Below, in pieces: positions 9,239 through 18,767 of a stretch of 21,121 nt of DNA. A program made the position numbers and the translations under genes. The notes below the pieces were generated by a model. The model had not been told where the DNA came from. It searched no databases and worked only from the letters and a program-made list of their open reading frames with translations. Each line of letters starts with the position of its first letter. The first letter of the stretch is position 1. The stretch is taken from contig NWUY0300014267.1 in NCBI GenBank assembly GCA_004151065.3, forward strand, positions 17,164-38,284, read 5' to 3'. The stretch is from Larix sibirica. Its lineage: Eukaryota; Streptophyta; Pinopsida; Pinales; Pinaceae.

Positions 9239-10507
9239 ATGAATCAAGAGAGAGATAGTAAGGGGAGATTTCTTAAAAATAAGACTCCTACCACCGTTGC
9301 TTTTGGTAGCACTATTATAACCCCTCTGTCTACTAACATGTTGGCAGGAAAGAACATAAAAGGGTCTGCACAAGAAAATCCAGTGAGCAGAATTGAACAT
9401 CCTTCTACAATACATGACTCTACCACGAACATTAAGGAAGAACTTTTGAATTCTTTTTCAGATCCTATAGGTGAGGCAATCATTGATGGTGATACAAAAA
9501 GGCAGGCCACAGAGGTAATTGTCGAGATAGGTCCCCCTATCCTAAAATGCAGTTTAGTTTAATTGAGAAAGAACAAATGGAAGAAGTTGAAGGAGAGACA
9601 CACAATCATTGCAAGGAAGTACATACCAATGAGGAGGAGGTAACTTTTGGCTTTCCCATTACTGATCCTAGTGTGAATGTACATATGAAGAACATTCCAC
9701 TTGCTGCACTTCCTCATTTCTATGGTCGGGTAAGTGACGATCCTGACTCATTCTTGTTTGAGTTTGACATTTTATGCAGAAGCTATGATTATTCTAGTAA
9801 TGCACATAAGTTGAAACTGTTTCCCACCACCCTCTAGGATTCAACGTTACCCCGGTTCATGGGGTTGGGGGATGACACAATAATAACTTGGGATGAGATG
9901 AGAAAGGAATTTCTACAAAAATATTAGGAATATTGTAAGGCAAGGAAGCTGAGAGAGGAAATATTTCGGATGACACAAGCAGAAGATGAGAGCCTGGAGG
10001 ATTATATTGAACGATTTAAATATAACCTCCAACATTCTAAACAACAAAAGCTGGACCTAGAGACAATAAAAGTTATTTTCTTATAGGAATTTCAGATGAA
10101 TCCATGAACATGCTTACCCTAATGGGGAATGGGGATGCTTCTTGATTGCCTCCTCAAAATATTGGTGAGTTATGTATGAAATATTCAAGAGGACAAGCAA
10201 GAACAGGTAAGGGAATTCAGTACCCCCTTCCTAAGAATCTTAAAAGCGTGTTGGTTGGAGTCACTAGGACTGAATTGGGTAACTTGTTAGAAATCTTTAA
10301 CGCTGACATTCTTGGCACCCTCAACATGCAGTTAGATGCATTTCAAGATAGGAAAATACGAGATGAAGAAAATGCAACTCTAGCCATATTTTGTTCTAAG
10401 TGTCATAAGAAGCATCCATTAAAAGAATTCCCTCTAAATAAGGTTTATGTTTGTGGTATTTGTACATATGATCATCCCATGGATAAATTCCCGTTGCTCC
10501 GTAGTTG
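9239..10507 (+). pseudogene. Retrotransposon gag
   Basis: Capsid/nucleocapsid protein of the LTR element. The ATG at 9239 begins MNQERDSKGRFLKNKTP. A frameshift near 9545 leads to a second frame with LPHFYGRVSDDPDSFLFEFD, LPRFMGLGDDTIITWDEMRKEF and EDESLEDYIERFKYNLQH, the hallmark blocks of the retrotransposon gag family. In-frame TAG codons lie at about 9836 and 9926, with a further shift near 10085. The last frame (10146-10507) contains KYSRGQARTGKG and a CxxC pair arrangement, CSKCHKKH... VCGICTYDH, a nucleocapsid-like zinc-binding region; related elements, as I recall them, have Cys at two places that read Phe here. A TGA ends it at 10505-10507. Confidence 0.85.
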
Positions 10508-11184
10508 AAAGCAATGTACCAAGGGGAAGAGGAGGTCATATATCAAGTATGCACATCAGCAACTAAAAAGCCTTGGCAACCTCATCCATCAAGTATGCTC
10601 ACTAATCCTACTAATTGAAGTTCTGCATATTTTCTAGGACAACATTATAATTGGAACCAAACAACCTCTTAATAGATATGGCCCCAAAAACCGATTCATA
10701 ACTATCCTCGGAAACAGGTTTGGAGAGGGTTTGGCTTTGGGACTATGCCTCTATATCCTTACCCCACAAAAAATCAGTCTCCCTTACAATCCCAACACTT
10801 TCCACCTTTTGGACAATCATCTCAGCAGTATCCTCCTCAACCATCTTTACAAATTCCTATGCAACAATAACTACCAGCTATGCAACTTCAACTTCCCGCC
10901 CCGCAACCCCCTAGACCACACCAACTTCCTATCCAACCAATAGCTAACCCAAATAATGAGCCAACAAATCTTGTTCTTCAAGTTGAGTTTCAACCCTTCC
11001 CAACATATATAATTACTCCTGTAGGACTACATGATATCCATCTACGTTCAGGGAAGGTCCTTCAAAATTCAGACCCTTCATTATAGAGGAAGAAGAGGAA
11101 GAACTAATTCCTAATACAGCCAGAAATAAGGATCCCATAGTTGTAAAAAAACAAGCAGTTACCATACCAGAGCAGCCATCTTCT
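10508..11184 (+). pseudogene. Gag-pol linker, Pro/Gln-rich
   Basis: Low-complexity coding remnant between the nucleocapsid-like region and protease. Frames show LKAMYQGEEE, then a Pro/Gln/Leu-rich run (LPAPQPPRPHQLPIQPIANP in 10880-10945) and ITPVGLHDIHLRSGKVL, which resembles the segment before the protease in Athila-like polyproteins. Several frame changes and stops are present, for example near 10620 and 11084. No enzymatic motif occurs here. Confidence 0.6.
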
Positions 11185-11934
11185 ATGGGAGAGCCACCTT
11201 ATCCGGAAATATTACAATTAAAGAAGTCGATGGTTGCTCCTGATTACGATTTTCTTACTGAACATAAAAATGTCTGCATTAAAATTCCCTTACTACAGGC
11301 CCTAAAAGATATACCAATTTGTGCTAAGACATTAAAGGAATTATGTGTAAAACGGCCAGGGAGAAAAATAAAAGACCCACCCACCATTCATTTTGTTGGA
11401 GAGACTGCTGACCTGATAAGTGCTAGAAATCTCATCGAAAAGTACATAGACCCTGGGAAACCTGTTGTCTCTATGCAAATTAATGGAATATGCCTCCTGA
11501 ACACTTTGATTGATCTTGGAGCAAAAATCAACATTATGATTGTAGGAACTATGAAACGTTTGAATTTGAAAAATATCCGCCCAACTCCTACAGTCCTAGA
11601 ACTTGCTTACTATTCCAAGATCAAACCATAAGGGATTTTAGAGGACGTTATAGTGGCCTTGGATTCATGGGAATATCCCATATATTTTATGGTCCTAAAA
11701 CCCAATACTTCTTCAGGAGGACATCCTGTCATTCTTGGGAAGCCTTGGCTTGCCACTGCCAACGCATTCATAGGATGCAGATCCAATAACATGATTATCT
11801 CTCAAGGGGATGCAGTTAAAAAAATAACATTATTTCCACCAGTAAGACCCTTGACAAAAACTGAAGAGATTCCATGGGCAGATAATTCATCTAGTGATGA
11901 AGAGGTGGTTCATCCTATTTGCATGGTCGATTAG
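11185..11934 (+). pseudogene. Retrotransposon aspartic protease
   Basis: Polyprotein-processing protease region. The frame from 11185 reads through LQALKDIPICAKTLKELCVK and IEKYIDPGKPVVSMQINGIC, then LIDLGAKINIM, whose Asp at 11512-11514 is the expected active-site residue of a D-x-G-A retropepsin motif. After a TAA near 11629 the same reading continues with GILEDVIVALDSWEYPIYFMVL and HPVILGKPWLATANAFIGC, the usual Athila protease C-terminal block (I-L-G-x-P-x-L-A). It ends with an acidic tail and TAG at 11932-11934. Only one stop breaks the region, so it is among the better preserved parts. Confidence 0.85.
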
Positions 11935-12258
11935 GTAATAATATTTCAAGAAGAAACATAGGATAACCATGTTCGTACTTTTCTTTGTGGTTATGATTTT
12001 TCATAGTCAGTTGATTTATTTTCATTTCCTTTAGATCAGATTGTGAAGGATAACATACAAGAGACTAGTGATCTGATGACCTTGTCCTCATTTTGCAGTG
12101 CATCTACCACACAAGAAGGAAGTTGTTATAGCTCCCTAGTGGAGATTCAACCAGGTAAGTTTTTGCATATTAGTAATTAGTTGTCTGATATTCAACAAGG
12201 AAAGTTGATTCAAGTTTTATATAAACATTAGAATTCCTTTGCTTGGGATTATCATGAT
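11935..12258 (+). other. Protease-RT spacer of the retrotransposon
   Basis: Decayed coding sequence joining protease to reverse transcriptase. Short fragments can be read in shifting frames, with many stops. No separate domain was recognised. Confidence 0.4.
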
Positions 12259-13059
12259 ATGAATAGAATTGATCTTAGGACTTGTTCTCATCACATTTAC
12301 ACTCAAGTTGATTCTCGACCTATTAGGAAACCCCAACGGAGGATGAACCCAACCCTTAAGGAGGTGGTTAAAGAAGAATTGCATAAACTATTAGATGCTG
12401 ATTTTATCTACCCTATATCAGAGAGTAAGTGGGTTTCACCTTTAGTTGCAGTCACCAAGAAGAACAGAAAGTGGCGTATTTGTGTAGATTACCAAGAATT
12501 GAACAAGGCTACCATGAAAGAATATTTTCCCCTACTTTTTATTGACCAAGTCCTAGATACCTTGGCAGGGAGGAAATGTTTCTCCTTCTTAGATGGGTTT
12601 AGCGGGTACAATCAAATTCAAATATCACCAGAGGATCAGGATAAAACCACGTTCACCTATCCATGGAAAACTTTTGCTTAACGTGTTCTTCCCTTTGGCT
12701 TGTGTAACGCCCCAACTACCTTTCAAAGGGCAGTCTTGGGAATCTTTTCATACCTCATCCATGATTGTGTAGAGGTGTACATGGATGATTTCACTATCTA
12801 TAGGGATACATTAGAAGAAGCCTTGGAAAATCTTCAAAAAGTATTGGTTAGATGCCAAGAAGTGAACCTTGCTTTGAGTAATGAGAAGTGCGAAATGTTA
12901 TTAACTAGGGGGGTAGTTTTAGGACATGTTATCTCTGTTGCAGGGATTGAAGTAGTCCCTACTAAAATTGAAGTCCTTACCAAACTCCTAGTTCGCAAAA
13001 CTCAGAAAGAAATGAGAAGATTTCTTGGTCACGTCGGGTACTATAGGCAGTTCATTTAG
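12259..13059 (+). pseudogene. Retrotransposon reverse transcriptase
   Basis: Ty3/gypsy reverse transcriptase. Blocks in order are SRPIRKPQRRMNPTLKEVV, SKWVSPLVAVTKKNRKWRICVDYQELNKAT, CFSFLDGFSGYNQIQISPEDQDKTTF, PFGLCNAPTTFQRAV, VEVYMDDFTIY and a tail LGHVISVAGIEVVPTKIE and MRRFLGHVGYYRQFI. The catalytic residues are visible: the Asp in FLDG and the YMDD motif at 12778-12789. A TAA at 12679-12681 interrupts the frame between WKTFA and RVLPFGLCN, and a TAG follows YYRQFI at 13057-13059. Otherwise it stays in one frame for about 800 bases. Confidence 0.93.
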
Positions 13060-13580
13060 AAATTCATTTAGATTGTTGCTCTTTTGTTTAAACTGTTGTC
13101 CAAAGATGTTAATTTTCTCTGGGATGCTAGCTGTTAGTGTGATTTTGAGACCTTGAAGGAGAAGCTTTCTGCCACCCCTAGATGGGACTTGACTAGTCCC
13201 TACCATTTCATATATCTATAGACGCCTCTAATTTTGCTTTGGGGGATGTCCTTGGGCATAAATAAAATTAGATTCATTATGCCATATATTACATCAGTAA
13301 GAATATTGCACCAGCTGAATTAAATTACACTGTCACGGAAAAATCATTTTAGCAGTGGTGTACGCTATAAATAAATTTCAGCATTATATTACAGGATATA
13401 CGGTTTATATTCACACTAACCATTTTGCGATACATTATTTGATGAATAAACCAGTTATGAATGGTAGGATTACGCGATGGAATCTTTTGCTACAGGAATT
13501 CAATATTAATATTGTGGATAGACCAACTAAGGGAAACATGGTCACTGATTTCCTTTCAAGATTGCAAAGTGAAGGTAATG
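13060..13580 (+). pseudogene. Retrotransposon RNase H domain
   Basis: RNase H of the gypsy-type polyprotein. Fragments read LFKLLSKDVNFLWD, then in another frame FHISIDASNFALGDVLGH (first catalytic Asp retained) around 13208-13263, then ILAVVYAINKFQHYITGYTVYIHTNHFAIHYLMNKP and RWNLLLQEFNINIVDRPTKGNMVTDFLSRLQ. Stops and shifts occur between 13060 and 13350. The block normally reading HTDH in this family reads HTNH here, so a catalytic Asp has become Asn. Confidence 0.85.
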
Positions 13581-14353
13581 TTTCTCCTATAGACGATAAT
13601 TTTCCTGATGAACACGTATTCACAATCTCTATGCATTCTCCTTGGTTTGCTGATGTTTCTAATTATTTATCCTCGGGGAAGTTGCCTTTGCATTTGACAT
13701 CCAAAGAAAAGAAAAATATCATTAGAGAGGGTGCTGCCTATTCTTGGATTGGTGGCGATTTATTCCATACAGAACCGGATCTTATTGTTAGGAGGTGTGT
13801 CCATGAAGATGAGACCTTTGATTCTCAAGACATGTCATGATGAACCATGCAGAGGCCATTTTGTAGATCGAAGAACAACCTACAAGGTACTCCATGCAGG
13901 GTATTGCTAGGTCACCCTTTTTAGGGACGCCAAGCAATTATTTTTCCCAACATTTTGGCGCCCTTTCTAGGGAAACCAGTACAATCTAGCGAGACGCCTT
14001 TACACCCACAAGTTATGATTGAGCCTTTTGAAAAATGGGCTCTAGATTTCGTTGGGCCAATCACTCCAATGTCAAAATGAAAGAAGACCATTCTTGTGTG
14101 CACTAACTACGTGACTAAATGGGTGGAATCCAAAGCTATGTTTCGAGCCAATGATCAGTCAGTTGCATACTTTTTGTACGAATACATATTTACAAGGTTT
14201 GGAGTGCCATGAGAGATTTTCACGGATCAAGGGACCCAACTTACCTCAAAACTCATCAAGTATATTTGTGAACAGTACCAAATCCGACATAGGACTTCAA
14301 CTCCTTATCATCCGCAACAAAATGGCCAAGTTGAATCCACCAACAAATTTAGA
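13581..14353 (+). pseudogene. Retrotransposon integrase, truncated
   Basis: Integrase that would insert the cDNA. After SWIGGDLFHTEPDLIVRRCVHEDE come CHDEPCRGHF (HH part of the zinc-binding domain) and RTTYKVLHAGY. The segment that should carry the two Cys of HHCC is replaced at 13931-13973 by LTR/PBS sequence. The core then runs in one frame: EPFEKWALDFVGPITPM (Asp 14045-14047), FTDQGTQLTS (Asp 14225-14227) and HPQQNGQVESTNKF (Glu 14333-14335), a correctly spaced DD35E triad. Two in-frame TGA codons (before KKTILV and before EIFTDQG) fall where CGA (Arg) is likely ancestral. The gene stops at the 3' LTR, losing roughly the last third of a typical integrase. Confidence 0.9.
13931..13973 (+). 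repeat. Embedded LTR-end/PBS junction copy
   Basis: Positions 13931-13952 are identical to the last 22 bases of the 3' LTR (15945-15966). After the same three T bases found after the 5' LTR, 13956-13973 matches the tRNA-Asp primer-binding site at 14 of 18 positions, starting with a perfect TGGCGCC. The block sits inside the integrase gene between coding for TLFRDAK and GKPVQSSE, and fills almost exactly the length expected for the missing zinc-finger cysteines. Confidence 0.8.
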
Positions 14354-15966
14354 TGTTGGGCCTCATTTTTTACCAGTTTGTGCACTTATGTTGCCTATCC
14401 CTTTGTACTTATTACCTTCCTTTTCCATACCTTTTTCTCTATACTCTTATGTTTATTCATGTGCTACATGGTTCTATCATCACCTTGTTACTTAAGGTAA
14501 CTATGCTTAACTAGATTTGATTTATTGTATTTGTTACCTATTTCCAACTATGAGGTGATCGGCCTAACTACTATGGAATTGCAACATCTATCTCTTTGGA
14601 CTCCAGGATTACGGGCTACTGGAACTGGATATTCCGGTAATTTTGCAATGCCAGTTTTGACAACATGTACTACCAGAACCACAGAGATTGATGCATGTGA
14701 CACCTAAGCGTGTTTAGGGAGGATCTAAAGTCCAAGTAAAATATGGAGATTGTTGCTTAATATGTGCCACACCAGATATTCAATGCTCCTCCTGAATGGG
14801 TTGGTGAGTAATAATTGATGAGTCATATGTAATCGATATGCGGTTGCGATTTCATGTTGTCAATCATGAAATCAGATACCAGAATTAATGACTCCTATGT
14901 TTGTTATTTCATGTCTATTCATGGGAATCAAGATCCACATTTATATCATTATTGTAACCGATTATGTATGAACTCATATATATTCTGAAATAGTTGTGTA
15001 GGAGGGTTCGCTCAAATATCCATATTTTGCATACAGGGTGCTAGGGAGTTAAAACTCTTTTTGAATTACTGTGATGTACTTCTTTTATTTTGGTTAAATG
15101 AATACTCTACTTCTCTGATCATTTTTTGATCTCTTATCTATTGCAGTGCGCTCAGTCACGAGGCCCCCCTGCTCTGAGCCACAGTGGCAATATTAGAATT
15201 GTAGGTGTGGTGTGCAAATGTATTTGGTTTAGAATAAGTTGTTTAAGACTTATTTCAGGATCGAGTGGTGATTTATATTTTATTTCAAGCTCCTTTGAGG
15301 TAGGTTGTGTAGCACATATTTAATTTCTATTGCAGATTCATCTCAGGTAAAGTTATTTAGCTTCTTTATAATTATGCTTCAGATTCATCTCTTAATTTAT
15401 AATTTAAATTTATATGATTGGTGCTGCGAGTTTTCGTTTGAAGCCTGTAGGTTACTTATGATTGTTTGGATTGTTTACATGCTCTTCAGATTTTAAGAGG
15501 ACCCTCATCTGCTTGATTTATTTATATGCTCAGAATGATTAGAATGATGTTCTAATGACAACAACCAAATATTGATTGTCTCCTGAACATCTTGATAACT
15601 TTAGTAGTTGGTAAAAGGCTTTGGTTTATTTGATCTTTGCTGCTGGGGTACATTGGATGATTCTATATAGTCTGCTGGTTATTGTTTAAGAGGATTGTAA
15701 TTTATTTGCTGTGTAATTTAATATCAAGAGCAGATTGTTATTTGAACATTGTGATAATATTCAACAAATCTTAATTCATAAACTTGAAGGGTGATTATTA
15801 AGTATACACATAGTGGAATCATTCGATCTGTTTGAGATCTTTTTCAGTTTGGTAGGATAGTTAGTTTGACTTAGTTCTGCATATATCTTGCATGATACCT
15901 CATCAATTTACTGACCTTGCTTGATAATTTATGTAAGGTAAAATCAAGCAATTATTTTTCCCAACA
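14354..15966 (+). repeat. 3' LTR
   Basis: Direct repeat of 7396-9015 with intact ends TGTTGGG and CCCAACA forming a 7-base inverted terminal repeat. It abuts integrase coding sequence with no polypurine tract before it. Its last 662 bases fall inside the 883-base duplicated block and therefore recur at 16189-16850. The open frames within it (for example at 15305-15496) are not considered genes. Confidence 0.93.
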
Positions 15967-17071
15967 ACACCCATAGACAACACAAAAACATCAAATATTA
16001 TTTAATGTGTTAGACATAAAGAAAGATGAAGTTATTGGAAGACTACAGTGATAACGATTTTATATATGAAGGAGGATCTATTATACTGAAAGGCTATTTT
16101 TTTCAAGAAACACATTAAACCGATAGTCATGTTCACTTTCAAGACTATCATCCCGATGTCATAAGATGCCAATATAGTCATTTGGTANTTGTGTAGCACA
16201 TATTTAATTTCTATTGCAGATTCATCTCAGGTAAAGTTATTTAGCTTCTTTATAATTATGCTTCAGATTCATCTCTTAATTTATAATTTAAATTTATATG
16301 ATTGGTGCTGCGAGTTTTCGTTTGAAGCCTGTAGGTTACTTATGATTGTTTGGATTGTTTACATGCTCTTCAGATTTTAAGAGGACCCTCATCTGCTTGA
16401 TTTATTTATATGCTCAGAATGATTAGAATGATGTTCTAATGACAACAACCAAATATTGATTGTCTCCTGAACATCTTGATAACTTTAGTAGTTGGTAAAA
16501 GGCTTTGGTTTATTTGATCTTTGCTGCTGGGGTACATTGGATGATTCTATATAGTCTGCTGGTTATTGTTTAAGAGGATTGTAATTTATTTGCTGTGTAA
16601 TTTAATATCAAGAGCAGATTGTTATTTGAACATTGTGATAATATTCAACAAATCTTAATTCATAAACTTGAAGGGTGATTATTAAGTATACACATAGTGG
16701 AATCATTCGATCTGTTTGAGATCTTTTTCAGTTTGGTAGGATAGTTAGTTTGACTTAGTTCTGCATATATCTTGCATGATACCTCATCAATTTACTGACC
16801 TTGCTTGATAATTTATGTAAGGTAAAATCAAGCAATTATTTTTCCCAACAACACCCATAGACAACACAAAAACATCAAATATTATTTAATGTGTTAGACA
16901 TAAAGAAAGATGAAGTTATTGGAAGACTACAGTGATAACGATTTTATATATGAAGGAGGATCTATTATACTGAAAGGCTATTTTTTTCAAGAAACACATT
17001 AAACCGATAGTCATGTTCACTTTCAAGACTATCATCCCGATGTCATAAGATGCCAATATAGTCATTTGGTA
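15305..17071 (+). repeat. Direct 883-base duplication with N at the joint
   Basis: Positions 15305-16187 and 16189-17071 appear identical, including an identical 63-codon open frame in each, and are separated by one N at 16188. The unit spans the end of the 3' LTR and the flanking pseudogene sequence. Perfect identity, in contrast to the diverged LTRs, and a gap character exactly at the joint indicate two contig ends that were not merged. A very recent real tandem duplication is the alternative. Confidence 0.85.
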
Positions 17072-17200
17072 TGTGCAACATGCATAAATTAATAGAGGTT
17101 CAATCAAGGAAAAATCTGAAAGTCAAAAAATGGAAAATGACAAAAGTTGATCATGAACGAATAATTGAAGATAGCATTCCATTACGGTGTTTTCAAACAA
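15967..17200 (+). pseudogene. SDG/HGKGEHDG family pseudogene, 3' part
   Basis: Continuation of the pseudogene broken by the LTR element. In the second duplicate copy, uninterrupted by N, it reads EDYSDNDFIYEGGSIILKGYFFQETH (start near 16924), a TAA, then HFQDYHPDVIRCQYSHLVCAT. A one- or two-base shift near 17075-17085 leads to HKLIEVQSRKNLKVKKWKMTKVDHERIIE. This matches, in order, the C-terminal half of the family as I recall it, following the VSDLVREG block that ends before 7396. Positions 15967-16187 hold the same sequence up to the duplication joint, and 16189-16850 is the duplicated LTR tail, not part of the gene. Stops and shifts make it non-functional. Confidence 0.6.
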
Positions 17201-17499
17201 TAAATTCCAAAATTTTATTTAAATGCATTAGGTGTATGTATGATTCTATCTTGATTGGTTTACTTTTATGTCACATTATTGGTTGTCGATTATAAATATT
17301 TGGGTCCCCATGTATGTCCTTTGGACCACTGAAGGGATGAAATAACATGAACTGGATTCTCCACTCATGCCCCAAATAAATTTAAAACAATCATTTTTTA
17401 GTCTTGAAATTATAAATAGAGTTGTTAAATGAAAAAATAAATCTTTCTTTTGGAGTTGCTAAATGAGAAAATTATCTAGATCTATCAATTTATCGATCC
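17201..17499. other. AT-rich spacer
   Basis: No coding region, RNA gene or repeat was recognised after the end of the pseudogene. It may contain the 3' untranslated sequence of that gene. Confidence 0.4.
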
Positions 17500-18355
17500 C
17501 TTAATGCTTGAATTCCACCAAGTAAGTTTTTGTAGCTATCTCCCAATATTTTCCAGTAAAGATCAGTCTTTTGAGCTAGATATGATGAGCTCTCTAACCT
17601 TAAGCATACCTTACAATTAGAGTTTCGCTATGGATTTTGTATGTTTCAACTATGTAGAGTAAAGACTGTTGACCTTCTATCTAAGTTTATATGTTGCAAC
17701 TATGTACAATAATGAATTTTGACCTTCTATCTACTTACTAACTCACTCTTGGAATTTTTGGATTCTTTGTACCTCTTGAGACTTTTCATATTTTGAAATT
17801 GTTCAAACTTATAAATAATTTAATTTCCATTAGATAGAGGATTTATAACTATTTAATTATTGAAGTAGTTTCTACCAAAATGTTATGGTTGCTATATCTC
17901 ATTTCCACTTATCTTGTTTCTCTTTAAAACATATGACCCATTGTCATAAATTAAAGTTTCACTATGTCAATCTGTAGACTTGATGGGTTTCATCTTGTAT
18001 AATGAGCACATCTTATTCCTTACTATTGTGAGTTTCATAAGTCTCAATGGTCAACAATTTTGGATGAATTTATGATCTTAATGCTTGATTTCCACCAATT
18101 TGGTAAGTTTCCCAAACCATCTCCCAAGATTTTTCAATATTAAAGATTGTTCTTTTGAACTAGATTTGATGAGCTCTCTAACCTTAAGTGAACCTTGCAA
18201 TTCTCACAACTTTAATTGCCATTATATAGAACAAGGATTCAACTATTTAATTTTTGAAGCAGTTTAAATTGTGCAATGTTATGGTTGCTATCTCATTTCC
18301 GTGTTTCTTGTTTCTCTGTTTAAAACATACAACCCCTTGTCATACATAAAGGATT
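17500..18355 (+). repeat. Diverged direct duplication (two copies)
   Basis: Copy A (17500-17955) and copy B (18077-18355) share several blocks in the same order. One is CTTAATGCTTG followed by TTCCACCA; another is TGATGAGCTCTCTAACCTT, extending to 22 identical bases at about 17583-17604 and 18168-18189. The others are a TATTTAATT...TTGAAG block and ATGTTATGGTTGCTAT followed by CTCATTTCC. Copy A carries about 180 extra bases, themselves holding a short duplicated segment (17638-17683 and 17688-17734). No coding potential was recognised. Confidence 0.7.
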
Positions 18356-18767
18356 GTATACAAGGTTATGTCATTCATTACAACATTTTTGGACCATAGG
18401 TCCCTACTTTTGATGTTGAGAAATCAGGTGGAGTAGTGACTAGGTGGAACATATTAATACATCTAGCAAATTCTTCTGTCATCAATGTAAGTTTTCAGAT
18501 TGAAATGCAATATTTGGTGATATTCAAGATATTTTCTATTATTAATTTGTATAAGCATTATGAAGAAAGAAAATAGCTTTGGGATAAATGTTTCAACCCA
18601 TGATTACTTAAGGAAAGGAATGCAATTATAAGAGTAGATTTGAATTTTACTTGAAAAATAACTTAAATTTAGGGTATAACTACTAGAGTGATAACATAGT
18701 ATATTACTTTCTAGAAATAATTAAAGAAGTAAGATTATGTGCCATATATTTTATCAAGTTAGTCCCA
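18356..18767. other. AT-rich spacer
   Basis: No gene or element recognised. The right end may include unrecognisable upstream parts of the LINE fragment that follows. Confidence 0.35.

Larger units (their letters stand above)
7396..15966 (+). mobile_element. Athila-like Ty3/gypsy LTR retrotransposon, defective
   Basis: An element of about 8.57 kb with two similar LTRs (7396-9015 and 14354-15966), a tRNA-Asp-type primer-binding site and the domain order gag, protease, RT, RNase H, integrase, which defines Ty3/gypsy. The long non-coding leader, Pro/Gln-rich linker before the protease and DLGA protease motif resemble the Athila/Tat group. LTR ends form the inverted repeat TGTTGGG/CCCAACA, intact in the 3' LTR. 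All frames carry stops or shifts. The integrase is cut off exactly at the 3' LTR, so the integrase C-terminus, any env-like region and the polypurine tract are missing. By eye the first roughly 230 bases of the two LTRs differ at about 17 sites, so the insertion is not recent. It lies inside the SDG/HGKGEHDG pseudogene. Confidence 0.93.

Noticed and set aside
9143-9510. Minus-strand open frames opposite gag
   Set aside because: They overlap the plus-strand gag frame, which has clear family motifs just downstream.
15305-16380. Two identical 63-codon open frames
   Set aside because: They lie inside the LTR tail and its duplicate; the 5' LTR has no equivalent intact frame, so they are chance frames.
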